A stretch of DNA of 64,000 nucleotides from the NCBI GenBank assembly GCA_030523775.1, contig JAUNHW010000001.1:1-64000 (forward strand). Reading direction: 5' to 3'. The DNA comes from Akkermansia sp. GTDB taxonomy: Bacteria; Verrucomicrobiota; Verrucomicrobiia; Verrucomicrobiales; Akkermansiaceae. The position numbers were made by a program, and so were the translations under genes. This document shows, piece after piece, positions 50,484-59,049 of this stretch. Within the stretch, counting starts at the first letter, position 1. Each line of letters begins with the position of its first letter. The notes below the pieces were generated by a model. It had not been told where the DNA came from, made no database searches, and was given only the letters and a program-made list of their open reading frames with translations.

Positions 50484-50840
50484 GTTGACTCGTGCGCGCC
50501 TCACGCGCCTTGATTCGGAGCCGCCCCACGGCTCCTCACCCCCTGCGGGGGCTGTACACTTCGGTACAGTCCAATCGCCCTTACCGCACTTGCTGCGCAG
50601 TGCGCCCTGAACGGGGCCGTCGGGCGCTTTGATTCGCAGCCGCCCCACGGCTCCTCACCCCCTGCGGGGGCTGTACACTTCGGTACAGTCCAATCGCCCT
50701 TACCGCGCCGCAAGCGGCGCGCCCCTGAACGAGGGCCGTTGGGCGCTTTCGCCCCTATCGGGGCCAACACGCTTCGCGGTTGGTCCACCCCGCCTTACCG
50801 TGCGCAGCGCGCACGCCCTACTCGGGACCATCGGCGGTGT
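50484..50840. repeat. Array of GC-rich hairpins with a 77-bp duplication
   Basis: A 77-bp block at 50511-50587 recurs at 50630-50706 with a single difference. Each block holds stems such as CCCCCTGCGGGGG and CTGTAC-ACTTCG-GTACAG (50552-50569). Between and after them are further hairpins: GCACTTGCTGCGCAGTGC, GCGCCGCAAGCGGCGC, CCCCTATCGGGG and GTGCGCAGCGCGCAC. No protein is likely. The stretch ends near the leuS promoter. Confidence 0.8.
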
Positions 50841-50985
50841 TGAGGCAAGCAATTAGGGAAATTCACGCGCCGGGCGGTGAGGAGCTGTTGCTCGGCGTCC
50901 GGAATGATGACTCAACACGGCCGACAAGTAGCGCGCCAAAAAAGGCTTGATAATCCCGCGCGCGTGTAGTATGGTGCCGCGCGAC

Positions 50986-53559
50986 ATGTCAGAACGCAAG
51001 AATCCATATCCTTTCGATGACTTCGAGCCCAAGTGGCAGCACGTGTGGGACGAGGAAAAGACCTTCAAGGTGCACAACCCCGGAGAGGCGGGCTTTGATG
51101 CCTCTAAACCCAAGTGCTACATATTGGACATGTTCCCGTACCCGAGCGGCGCAGGACTGCACGTGGGGCACCCGGAGGGCTACACCGCCACGGATATCGT
51201 GAGCCGCTACAAGCGCATGCGCGGGTTCAACGTGCTGCACCCGATGGGGTGGGACTCCTTCGGCCTGCCGGCGGAGCAGTACGCCATCAAGACCGGGCAG
51301 CACCCGTCCATCACCACCTACGCGAACATCGACAACTTCCGGCGCCAGCTCAAGATGCTGGGTTTCTCCTACGACTGGGACCGCGAGATAGCCACCACGG
51401 ACCCGCACTACGTGCGCTGGACGCAGTGGATATTCCTGCGCCTGTACCACTCGTACTACAACACGGAGCTGAAGAAGGCGCGCCCGGTGAAGGAGCTGGA
51501 AGACCAGGGCTGGAGCCGCGAGCAGATCGACGCCGTGCGCCTGGCCTACGTGGCGGACGGCATGGTGAACTGGAGCCCAGACATGGGCACCGTGCTGGCC
51601 AACGAGGAGGCAGAGGAGTGGAAGAGCAAGGGCTTCACCGTGGAGCGCCGCAAGCTGCGCCAGTGGATGCTGCGCATCACCGCCTACGCGGAGCGCCTGA
51701 TTGACGATTTGGATGATCTTGACTGGCCGGAGAGCATCAAGCTGCTGCAGCGCAACTGGATCGGCAAGTCCACGGGCGCGGAAGTGAACTTCGACTGCAA
51801 CGGCAAGACCATCACGGTGTACACCACGCGCCCGGACACGCTGTTCGGCGCCACGTACATGGTGCTCTCCCCGGAGCATGAGCTGGTGCCGGAAATCACC
51901 ACGCCGGAGCAGGAACAGGCCGTGAAGGCCTACCAGGCGGAATGCGCCGCCAAGAGCGACCTGGAGCGCACCGACCTGGCCAAGGAAAAGACCGGCGTGT
52001 TCACCGGAGCGTACGCCACCAACCCCGTCAACGGCAAGCAAATCCCCATCTGGATTGCGGACTACGTGCTGACCGGCTACGGCACGGGGGCCATCATGGC
52101 CGTGCCCGCGCACGACAGCCGCGACTACGACTTCGCCGTGAAGTTCGGGCTGCCCATCATCCAGGTGGTGCAGCCGGACGACCCCGCCACGCCGTGGAAG
52201 GATTTCTGCGGGTACGACGGCACCATGGTGAACTCCGAGCACTTCAACGGCCTGCCCGTGCCGGAGGCCAAGGCCAAGATGATTGCCTGGCTGGAGGAGA
52301 AGCAGTACGGGCACGGCAAGGTGAACTACAAGCTGCGCGACTGGCTGTTCAGCCGCCAGCGCTACTGGGGCGAGCCCTTCCCCATCGTGTGGGGCGAGGA
52401 CGGCCACCACTACGCCATCCCTGAGAGCGAGCTTCCCCTGCTGCAGCCGGAGATGGAGGACTTCAAGCCCAGCGGCGACCCCCGCGGCCCGCTCGTGAAG
52501 GCCAAGGAGTGGATCCACTACTCCGACAAGGCCACGCGAGAGACCAACACCATGCCGCAGTGGGCGGGTTCCTGCTGGTACTACCTGCGCTACATCGACC
52601 CCAAGAACGACAACGCCTTCATCGGCGCGGATGCGGAGAAGTACTGGATGGCGGGCAACCAGAAGCCCGGCGGCGTGGACCTGTACGTGGGCGGCACGGA
52701 GCACGCGGTGCTGCACCTGCTCTATGCGCGCTTCTGGCACAAGGTGCTGTACGACTACGGCCTGGTCTCCACCCCGGAACCCTTCAACAAGCTCGTCAAC
52801 CAGGGGCTCATCCTGGGCGAGGACGGGCAGAAGATGTCCAAGAGCCGCGGCAACGTGGTGAACCCGGACGACATTGTGCGCGACTACGGCGCGGACGCCA
52901 TCCGCCTGTACGAGATGTTCATGGGCCCGCTCAAGGAGGTGAAGCCCTGGGCCACCAAGGGCGTGGAGGGCATCAGCCGCTTCCTGGCCCGCGTGTGGCG
53001 CATCGCCATGGTGGAGAACCAGGAGGGCGAGTGGGTGCTCGGCGGCAAGGTTTCCGATGCGGATGAAACCACCGTCACCCCCGCGCGCAAGGAGCTCCAC
53101 AAGACCATCAAGAAAGTCACGGAAGACATCGAGGACATGAGCTTCAACACCGCCATTTCCAAGATGATGGAGTGCACGAACGCCATGACCCAGGCGGAAA
53201 GCGTGAGCGTGGTGGACTACGCCACGCTGCTGCAGCTGCTCAACCCCTTCGCCCCGCATATTACAGAGGAGCTGTACAGCATCCTGCGCGGCGCGTTCCC
53301 GCAGCTGGGCAACGGCCAGCTCAGCGCCCTGCCCTGGCCGAGCTTCAACCCGGAATACCTGGTGGAGAACACCCGCGAAATCGTCATCCAGGTCAACGGC
53401 AAGCTGCGCGACAAGCTTACCGTGCCCGTGGACATCTCCAAGGAGGACCTGGAGGCCCAGGCACTGGCCGCCCCCCGCGTGAAGGAGTTCACGGAGGGCA
53501 AGACCGTGCGCAAGGTCATCGTGGTGCCCGGGCGTCTCGTCAACGTGGTGGCCAACTAA
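50986..53559 (+). CDS. leuS: Leucyl-tRNA synthetase
   Basis: 857 residues. The class I signature HVGH is in [15 protein letters not shown] near 50 and KMSKS in [10 protein letters not shown] near 625. The editing CP1 domain lies between ([20 protein letters not shown]). The C-terminal anticodon region ends in NVVAN. It charges tRNA-Leu. The ATG at 50986 follows a TAGTAT -10 element (50967-50972); the upstream TTG of a longer frame would precede the transcript. The next gene starts 29 bases after the stop. Confidence 0.95.
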   Translation: MSERKNPYPFDDFEPKWQHVWDEEKTFKVHNPGEAGFDASKPKCYILDMFPYPSGAGLHVGHPEGYTATDIVSRYKRMRGFNVLHPMGWDSFGLPAEQYAIKTGQHPSITTYANIDNFRRQLKMLGFSYDWDREIATTDPHYVRWTQWIFLRLYHSYYNTELKKARPVKELEDQGWSREQIDAVRLAYVADGMVNWSPDMGTVLANEEAEEWKSKGFTVERRKLRQWMLRITAYAERLIDDLDDLDWPESIKLLQRNWIGKSTGAEVNFDCNGKTITVYTTRPDTLFGATYMVLSPEHELVPEITTPEQEQAVKAYQAECAAKSDLERTDLAKEKTGVFTGAYATNPVNGKQIPIWIADYVLTGYGTGAIMAVPAHDSRDYDFAVKFGLPIIQVVQPDDPATPWKDFCGYDGTMVNSEHFNGLPVPEAKAKMIAWLEEKQYGHGKVNYKLRDWLFSRQRYWGEPFPIVWGEDGHHYAIPESELPLLQPEMEDFKPSGDPRGPLVKAKEWIHYSDKATRETNTMPQWAGSCWYYLRYIDPKNDNAFIGADAEKYWMAGNQKPGGVDLYVGGTEHAVLHLLYARFWHKVLYDYGLVSTPEPFNKLVNQGLILGEDGQKMSKSRGNVVNPDDIVRDYGADAIRLYEMFMGPLKEVKPWATKGVEGISRFLARVWRIAMVENQEGEWVLGGKVSDADETTVTPARKELHKTIKKVTEDIEDMSFNTAISKMMECTNAMTQAESVSVVDYATLLQLLNPFAPHITEELYSILRGAFPQLGNGQLSALPWPSFNPEYLVENTREIVIQVNGKLRDKLTVPVDISKEDLEAQALAAPRVKEFTEGKTVRKVIVVPGRLVNVVAN

Positions 53560-53587
53560 AGGCGCCGCCACCAACGCCAACCCCGCC

Positions 53588-54013
53588 ATGGACAGGAAGC
53601 GGCTCATTGCCCTGCTCATCCTGCTCGCGGCGGGGTTTTTGTACCTCTTTATCCCGGACTGGTGGGAGGACCCCCGCGGGCTCGCCCCCGGCGAGTGGCT
53701 GGACCGTGCTAACAACCTGCACCTGGAGGTGGACGCCACCCGCATCCTCTGGCGGGTGGGCTCCCACCACGGCAAAATTCCCTACGAGTGGACCCAGCCA
53801 GATGACGAACCCTACCGCGCCCGCATCTCCTTCCGCGGCCAAGCCTACGAGGCGGACATCACCTTCAACGGACCGGACGAAGCCATTGCAGACCTCTTGG
53901 TCTTCGACCGCCTCCCCGAAGACGCCCAACGCTTCATCCGGGAGAAAAACCAGGCCCTCAACCGCCCGGACAAGCAAATCATCCTGCGCTTCACCAGGGT
54001 GAAGGAAGACTGA
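53588..54013 (+). CDS. Unknown membrane-anchored protein behind leuS
   Basis: 141 residues, no family known to me. One N-terminal helix (LIALLILLAAGFLYLFIPDW) anchors a soluble domain rich in charged residues (SHHGKIPYEWTQPDDEPYRA, TFNGPDEAIADLLVFD). It follows leuS by 29 bases and may share its transcript. There is no terminator I trust after it. Confidence 0.5.
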   Translation: MDRKRLIALLILLAAGFLYLFIPDWWEDPRGLAPGEWLDRANNLHLEVDATRILWRVGSHHGKIPYEWTQPDDEPYRARISFRGQAYEADITFNGPDEAIADLLVFDRLPEDAQRFIREKNQALNRPDKQIILRFTRVKED

Positions 54014-54253
54014 CAGGCGGCAACAAGTACAACAAACGCGCAGGGTTCCCCCTACCCGCACGGGGCAAAGGCGGCGGTTATTCCCGCAGGCAATGACCAT
54101 ATTTCCCCCTCATGGGCGTTTATGTACTATATCTGAAAAGTTGGCATCGTTTATCTTGCAGATATGATACGTTAATAGGCGCAGCCATACGAACGGGCGG
54201 CGGGCGGCCTGGCGTTTTGGGAGGGCGGGAAAGGGGGACTGGCGGACAGCAGA
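54014..54253. other. Spacer with a short inverted repeat
   Basis: About 240 bases between the leuS operon and the rplY terminator. ATATCTG (54129-54135) and CAGATAT (54159-54165) form short arms that could be an operator. Nothing else is evident. Confidence 0.3.
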
Positions 54254-54283
54254 AAGCCGCACTCCCGTGAAGGAGTGCGGCTT
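54254..54283 (-). terminator. Hairpin terminator after rplY
   Basis: AAGCCGCACTCC pairs with GGAGTGCGGCTT across six bases. The T tract on the minus strand is weak, but the position directly behind rplY fits. Confidence 0.65.
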
Positions 54284-54308
54284 GTTGAAACCAATTTCTG
54301 CGGGCCGG

Positions 54309-54857
54309 TTAGGGTTTCACCACGGAAGCGAGCACCACGGTGCTGTTGTACGGCGTGGTGACGTTCGCGGGGAGCTCCACCTGGGCCATGCGCAGGGACT
54401 CGTCCAAGCTCAGGCCGGAGATATCTGCCACCACGCAAGCGGGGATGTCCTTCACCGCGCACTTGATGGGCAGCTCGTGGACAATCTGGTTCACCTGGCC
54501 GCCCATGGCCACGCCGGCGGGCGTGCCGTTGAGCTTCACCGCCACCGCGGTCTTCACCACGGTGTCCGGGGTCACCGCCTGGAAGTCCAGGTGGGTCACG
54601 CCATCCTTCAGCCAGTTGCGCTGGATGTCCTTCACAATGGCGAGCACGGCCTTGCCGTCCAGGTCCAGGTTCACGAGAACGCTGTCCGTGTCGGCTTCGT
54701 TGAGGAGCACGCGGATATCGGAGGCGGAGGCCTGCACGTTGATGTTCTCACCGTTGCCGTATATCACGCCGGGGACGAGGCCCTGGGCGCGGAGGGCGTT
54801 CAGCTTGCCGGTACCGACAGCCTCGCGCTTGCTAACCTTGAGGGTATGCTTTGTCAT
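54309..54857 (-). CDS. rplY: Ribosomal protein bL25 (CTC/L25 form)
   Basis: 182 residues. The N-terminal 5S-rRNA-binding domain (LRAQGLVPGVIYGNGE to RNWLKDGVTHLDFQAV) and the C-terminal beta domain (GTPAGVAMGGQVNQIVHELP) together make the long CTC form of L25, which binds 5S rRNA in the large subunit and can also be stress-induced. The ATG at 54857 follows an 84-base leader, in contrast to the mostly leaderless neighbours. Confidence 0.93.
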   Translation of the reverse strand: MTKHTLKVSKREAVGTGKLNALRAQGLVPGVIYGNGENINVQASASDIRVLLNEADTDSVLVNLDLDGKAVLAIVKDIQRNWLKDGVTHLDFQAVTPDTVVKTAVAVKLNGTPAGVAMGGQVNQIVHELPIKCAVKDIPACVVADISGLSLDESLRMAQVELPANVTTPYNSTVVLASVVKP

Positions 54858-54941
54858 TTTGGTAATGCTTTCTATATGTTTGAAATGATGGTTTGTATGG
54901 AGTTCATCCGACGTCGGTGAGCGGCTTGTGTCTCACCCGCC

Positions 54942-54970
54942 GGGATAGCACGCCCGAGCCAGCGGGGCAA
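54942..54970 (-). promoter_or_regulatory. Promoter of rplY
   Basis: Minus strand TTGCCC (54965-54970), 17 bp, TATCCC (54942-54947). A leader of about 80 bases, with palindrome CGACGTCG, precedes the start and may take part in autoregulation. Confidence 0.5.
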
Positions 54971-55017
54971 GGGCGGACCCCCAAGGTACGCCGGATTCTG
55001 GAATTGTCAAGGAAAAA

Positions 55018-55045
55018 TTGACAAAATTCCACGAAAGCCTATAAT
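55018..55045 (+). promoter_or_regulatory. Strong consensus promoter before ruvB
   Basis: TTGACA (55018-55023), 16 bp, TATAAT (55040-55045), the best match to the consensus in the window. It should drive the 43-residue lipoprotein and ruvB together. Confidence 0.75.
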
Positions 55046-55056
55046 GGACACACGCC

Positions 55057-55188
55057 ATGATGAAAGCAATACTAGTGACACTGACGACTGCCGCGCTGCT
55101 GGGCTCCTGCACGCAGGCGGACTGGGACGAGGCGTACGACTACTTCACCAAGCCGGATGCCGTCAGTTCCGCGCACGTGGCATCGTAA
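55057..55188 (+). CDS. 43-residue lipoprotein
   Basis: [18 protein letters not shown] and the residues after it read as a signal peptide with lipobox LGSC, then a short acidic peptide ([20 protein letters not shown]) and TAA at 55186. The second ATG at 55060 may be used instead. ruvB follows 16 bases after the stop. It resembles the tiny lipoproteins often missed in annotation. Function unknown. Confidence 0.6.
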   Translation: MMKAILVTLTTAALLGSCTQADWDEAYDYFTKPDAVSSAHVAS

Positions 55189-55204
55189 CCCCCCCGCCCC
55201 TCCT

Positions 55205-56227
55205 ATGTCCGAATCCCTATACAGCAGAGTGGCGGAAACGCCCGTGAGCAGCTACGATATCACCCTGCGCCCGCCCGTGTTCAGCGAGTTCTGCGGGCAG
55301 GAGAAGGTGAAGGAGCGCCTGCTGCTCATGGTGGAGGCCGCGAAGCTGCGCGGCGATGTGCTGGACCATGTGCTGCTCAGCGGCCCGCCGGGGCTGGGCA
55401 AGACCACGCTCGCCAACATCATCGCCAACGCCGTGGGCCACAAGCTGCACACCACCAGCGGGCCGCAGATCGAGAAGGCGGGCGACCTAGCGGGCATCCT
55501 CACCAACGTGGAGAAGGGTGATGTGCTCTTCATCGATGAAATCCACCGCCTGCACCCCGCCATTGAGGAGTACCTGTACCCCGCCATGGAGGATTTCCGG
55601 CTGGACATCATCATCGACCAGGGGCCCAACGCGCGCTCCATCCAGCTCAACCTGCCCAAGTTCACGCTGGTGGGCGCCACCACGCGCGCCGGTATGCTCA
55701 CCGGGCCCCTGCGCTCGCGTTTCGGCCTGGTGAACCGGCTGGACTACTACTCCGCGGACGAGCTCTGCCAGATCCTGCAGCGCTCCGCAGGGCTGCTGGA
55801 CATCGACCTGGCACCGGAGGGAGCCATGGGCATTGCGCGCCGTTCCCGCGGTACGCCCCGCGTGGCCAACACGCTGCTGCGCTGGGTGCGCGATTTCGCC
55901 CAGGTGCGCGCCAACGGGCGCATCACGGACGATGTGGCGCAGGCCGCACTCGGCATGCTGGACATCGACGACGATGGACTGGACGAGATGGACAAGCGCC
56001 TGCTGGAAACCATCATCTACAAATTCAACGGCGGTCCGGTGGGACTGTCGTCCCTGGCGGTTGCCGTGGGCGAGGACGAATCCACCATCGAGGACGTGCA
56101 CGAGCCATTCCTCATCATGCAGGGCTACCTGAAGCGCACGCCGCGCGGCAGGGAGGCCCTGCCCTCCGCCTACGCCAAGATTGGCGCCACGCTCACCCGC
56201 AACGGGCAGGCCGAACTTCCGCTCTAA
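55205..56227 (+). CDS. ruvB: Holliday junction DNA helicase RuvB
   Basis: 340 residues. AAA+ motor of branch migration. Walker [10 protein letters not shown] near 57, Walker B FIDEIHRL near 108, sensor 1 GATTRAG and the C-terminal winged helix ([20 protein letters not shown]). The ATG at 55205 gives the standard start. RuvA and RuvC are not adjacent. The gene lies behind the tiny lipoprotein and shares its consensus promoter. Confidence 0.95.
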   Translation: MSESLYSRVAETPVSSYDITLRPPVFSEFCGQEKVKERLLLMVEAAKLRGDVLDHVLLSGPPGLGKTTLANIIANAVGHKLHTTSGPQIEKAGDLAGILTNVEKGDVLFIDEIHRLHPAIEEYLYPAMEDFRLDIIIDQGPNARSIQLNLPKFTLVGATTRAGMLTGPLRSRFGLVNRLDYYSADELCQILQRSAGLLDIDLAPEGAMGIARRSRGTPRVANTLLRWVRDFAQVRANGRITDDVAQAALGMLDIDDDGLDEMDKRLLETIIYKFNGGPVGLSSLAVAVGEDESTIEDVHEPFLIMQGYLKRTPRGREALPSAYAKIGATLTRNGQAELPL

Positions 56228-56239
56228 CCCCGCGCCGGC

Positions 56240-57043
56240 ATGAAAAGGCTTCTCCTTCTCACCGCCGCGCTCTGCGCGTTCATGTTACCCTCCTGCGTGC
56301 AGCAGCAACTGCGCGCGCAGGCGCGGGATTCGCAGGTGGTGGTGCTGGATATCGGCCACTACTACCACCCGCAGCGCGGCGGCCAGGGCGCACGCACGCC
56401 GGATGCCCGCTACGGCAACATCGAAGAGTGCGAGTTCTGGTACAAATACGTTCTCTACACCAAGCAGGTGATAGAGCGGGCCGGATACACCTGCCGCATC
56501 TGCAACCGCGGCGCCGCGCCCGCCAACCCCACCCTGGCCGCCTACGCGCGCCGCGCGGGCGTGCACCAGCTCAACACGCCGGAGGTCACCGCCGTCTACC
56601 GCTCCAAGTACCACCCAGAACGCATGGCCGTGGGCATTCTCAGCGCAGACTACGGTATCGACCAGAAACCCGGCTGCATCGTTTTCCTCCACCACAACAG
56701 CGAGACGGATTACTGGCAGGTCTGCAACAAGGGCGCCATCTACTGCAATGAGCGCGGCACCAGGCTGGCAGATGCGCTCGCGCGGGAAATCACACGCTCC
56801 ATCTACAGCCGCGGCATGAACAACAACGGCGTGCCCTGCGGCGTCATCATCCGCAACGATGGCCGCCGCGGCGGCGGCGACTGGCTCAACACCTGCAACG
56901 AGCACTACGTGCCCGCCGCCATCACAGAGGCCGCCTACCTCTCCAACCCCGACCACGCCAAGTTCCTTGGCAACGATGCCAACGCCGTCCGCTACGCACA
57001 GGCCGTCGGCCGCGGTATCGTGAAATTCATGCAATCCCGCTGA
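56240..57043 (+). CDS. N-acetylmuramoyl-L-alanine amidase-like lipoprotein (Amidase_3)
   Basis: 267 residues. A signal peptide with lipobox LPSC precedes a domain whose zinc-ligand pattern fits Amidase_3: VVVLDIGHYYHPQ (first His, near 36), Glu in NIEECEFW, His in CIVFLHHNSE and Glu in ITEAAYLSN. The enzyme would cut the bond between MurNAc and the stem peptide for cell separation or recycling. It starts 12 bases after ruvB and is followed 3 bases later by the EamA gene. Confidence 0.8.
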   Translation: MKRLLLLTAALCAFMLPSCVQQQLRAQARDSQVVVLDIGHYYHPQRGGQGARTPDARYGNIEECEFWYKYVLYTKQVIERAGYTCRICNRGAAPANPTLAAYARRAGVHQLNTPEVTAVYRSKYHPERMAVGILSADYGIDQKPGCIVFLHHNSETDYWQVCNKGAIYCNERGTRLADALAREITRSIYSRGMNNNGVPCGVIIRNDGRRGGGDWLNTCNEHYVPAAITEAAYLSNPDHAKFLGNDANAVRYAQAVGRGIVKFMQSR

Positions 57044-57046
57044 GGC

Positions 57047-57871
57047 ATGACATACCTCCTGGCCGCCACCGTCTGCATGGCCCTGTCGTTCGGGCTTATC
57101 GGCAGCGTGCTGGCGGACATGCCCGCCGGGGAGGCGGCGTTCATCCGCCTGCTGGTGGCCGCGCTGGTGTTCCTGCCCTTTGCCCGCGGGGTAGAGTGGC
57201 GGAAGCAATGGCGCGCCGCGCTGGCGGGCGTGGTGCAGTTCGGGGCCATGCACCTGCTCTTCCTCCACGCCTTCCGCTACCTGCAGGGGAGCGAGGCCGC
57301 CGTGCTCACCGCCGCCACTCCCGCCTATGTGGCCCTGGCCGCCTGCATGTTCGGCGCGCGTTTCCGCGCGGTGCACCTGCTGTGCATCACGCTGGCGGTG
57401 GCGGGGGCGGCCCTGGCCGTGTGGCAACGCCTGCCCTGGCAGGATATCCTGGCGGGGGTGCTGCTCATGGAGGGCGCCAACATCTGCTTTGCGCTGGGGC
57501 AGGTGCTCTGGAAACGCCGGGTGGACGATTCGCGCTGCATGGGCTCGGCCTACGCCGCCGCGGCCCTGGCGGTGCTGCCCTTCTGCCTGGCCGGCGACAT
57601 CTGCATGCCCACCCCGCACCAATGGCTCGCCCTGCTCTACCTGGGGACCGTGCCCACGGGGCTGGGATTCTGGCTCTGGAACCGCGGAGCCTCCCGCGTG
57701 GGCTACACCCAGCTCGCCGTGATGAACAACGCCAAGATTCCCGCGGCGGTCCTGTTCTCTCTCCTCCTGTTCGGCGAGAAGGTGTCTCCCCTGCCCTTCA
57801 CCGCCGGCTGCATCATGGTCCTGGCCGCCATCTGCATCTCCGCATGGAAATGCAGGGAAAACACCCCGTGA
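57047..57871 (+). CDS. EamA/DMT-family transporter
   Basis: 274 residues with ten hydrophobic helices in two EamA halves (MTYLLAATVCMALSFGLIGS, AGEAAFIRLLVAALVFLPFA; second half ILAGVLLMEGANICFALGQV, TVPTGLGFWLWNRGASRVGY). DMT-family exporters move amino acids, purines or sugars; the substrate cannot be told. The second half has the typical conserved GxxLW pattern. It follows the amidase closely, so both are likely co-transcribed. Confidence 0.8.
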   Translation: MTYLLAATVCMALSFGLIGSVLADMPAGEAAFIRLLVAALVFLPFARGVEWRKQWRAALAGVVQFGAMHLLFLHAFRYLQGSEAAVLTAATPAYVALAACMFGARFRAVHLLCITLAVAGAALAVWQRLPWQDILAGVLLMEGANICFALGQVLWKRRVDDSRCMGSAYAAAALAVLPFCLAGDICMPTPHQWLALLYLGTVPTGLGFWLWNRGASRVGYTQLAVMNNAKIPAAVLFSLLLFGEKVSPLPFTAGCIMVLAAICISAWKCRENTP

Positions 57872-57878
57872 TTTCAAC

Positions 57879-57908
57879 TTGACGCGCCACCGCGGGCGGG
57901 TCTACAAT
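57879..57908 (+). promoter_or_regulatory. Promoter giving a leaderless transcript
   Basis: TTGACG (57879-57884), 18 bp, TACAAT (57903-57908). The A of the ATG at 57915 is 7 bases past the -10, exactly the expected start site. Confidence 0.7.
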
Positions 57909-57914
57909 GGCTCC

Positions 57915-58433
57915 ATGGAAAACTCTCCGTTAGAACTTCAAGAGGGGGAAAGCCTTGTCTGGTCGGGCGCACCGGGGAAAACCAGCGCTCCCGTTGCAAA
58001 ATGCATCGGAGCGTGGCTCCTGGGGGCGGTCCTGGTCGTGGCTGCCGTGGTGCCCGGGCTTTTGCAGGACTGCGAATGGATGAAAGATATTCCGCAGGAC
58101 CTCTTGGAGTTCTTCTCAAGCTCCTTGGCCAAAACCGTTTTCTGTGTCCTGGCTGCGGGCTTCTTCCTCTACCCGTTCATCATCCGCCGCATGTTGGCAG
58201 GCAAGACGTACACCGTCACCTCTCAGAGGGTGGTCGACGACGACACCACCTACTGGTACAGGGATTTGCTCCATATATCGATATCACACCGGGCGGACTC
58301 CCTCTGCGATTTGATTCTCACCGGGAGAGCCGCCGATGAAAGTGCGGACGCTGTATCCCGCATCAAGCTCATGTACCTGCCGCAGGATGTGGGCGAATAC
58401 GTTTGCGAACATTACAAGGGGCAGCAACCATGA
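57915..58433 (+). CDS. Membrane protein with a bacterial PH-like domain
   Basis: 172 residues. GESLVWSGAPGK near 12 is the usual start of bPH2/YdbT-like proteins, then two membrane helices (CIGAWLLGAVLVVAAVVPGL, TVFCVLAAGFFLYPFII) and a short beta-rich PH-like region (AGKTYTVTSQRVVDDDTTYW, RDLLHISISHRADSLCDLIL). It is probably an inner-membrane regulatory or adapter protein. Its stop overlaps the acetyltransferase ATG (ATGA). Confidence 0.6.
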   Translation: MENSPLELQEGESLVWSGAPGKTSAPVAKCIGAWLLGAVLVVAAVVPGLLQDCEWMKDIPQDLLEFFSSSLAKTVFCVLAAGFFLYPFIIRRMLAGKTYTVTSQRVVDDDTTYWYRDLLHISISHRADSLCDLILTGRAADESADAVSRIKLMYLPQDVGEYVCEHYKGQQP

Positions 58434-59017
58434 ACACACCCAACCACCAGCACGACGGCACGCTGTACAGCGCCACGGACGAGGAGCTTTTCCTCCGGCA
58501 GCAGGAGTGCCTGGAGGTGATGTATGATTTCAACCTCACGCGCCCCAAGGAGACGGCGCGCCGCGCTGAGCTGCTGCGGCAGATGCTCGCGGAGATTGGA
58601 GAAGGCAGCATGATTGAGCCGCCCATGAAAGCCAACTGGGGCGGGCGTTTCCTGCACCTCGGCAGCCACGTGTACATCAACCACGGCCTCTCCCTGGTGG
58701 ACGACACCCACATCTACATCGGCGACTGCACCAAGCTGGGCCCGAACGTCACCCTCGCCACGGCGGGGCATCCCATCCTGCCGGAGCTGCGCGGCGAGCA
58801 CGCCATGCAGTACAACCTGCCCATCCGCATCGGCAGGAACTGCTGGCTGGGTGCCAACGTGTGCGTGTTGCCCGGCGTCAGCATTGGCGACAACTCGGTC
58901 ATCGGCGCGGGCAGCGTGGTCACGCGCGACATCCCCGCCAACGTGGTGGCGACGGGTGTCCCCTGCCGCATCCTCCACCCCGTGCCCACGCGGCATGATG
59001 AAACAGACCGGCATTGA
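58430..59017 (+). CDS. Sugar O-acetyltransferase (maltose/galactoside type)
   Basis: 195 residues. An N-terminal helical cap (FLRQQECLEVMYDFNLTRPKETARR) is followed by the left-handed beta-helix of hexapeptide repeats (IYIGDCTKLGPNVTLATAGH, IRIGRNCWLGANVCVLPGVS, IGAGSVVTRDI). The catalytic His is in ATAGHP. The enzyme acetylates sugars such as maltose or galactosides from acetyl-CoA. It is translationally coupled to the PH-like protein upstream. Confidence 0.88.
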   Translation: MNTPNHQHDGTLYSATDEELFLRQQECLEVMYDFNLTRPKETARRAELLRQMLAEIGEGSMIEPPMKANWGGRFLHLGSHVYINHGLSLVDDTHIYIGDCTKLGPNVTLATAGHPILPELRGEHAMQYNLPIRIGRNCWLGANVCVLPGVSIGDNSVIGAGSVVTRDIPANVVATGVPCRILHPVPTRHDETDRH

Positions 59018-59042
59018 CATACGCGCGCGCATAGGGCATACT
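59014..59042 (+). promoter_or_regulatory. Promoter of cysS
   Basis: TTGACA (59014-59019), 17 bp, CATACT (59037-59042). The -35 overlaps the end of the acetyltransferase gene. The ATG at 59050 is 7-8 bases past the -10, so the transcript is leaderless. Confidence 0.65.
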
Positions 59043-59049
59043 GCCGGGC

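Noticed and set aside
50289..50788. Minus-strand frames through the hairpin array and tRNA-Val
   Set aside because: They run through a tRNA and duplicated hairpins, and repeat the same peptides because of the DNA duplication.
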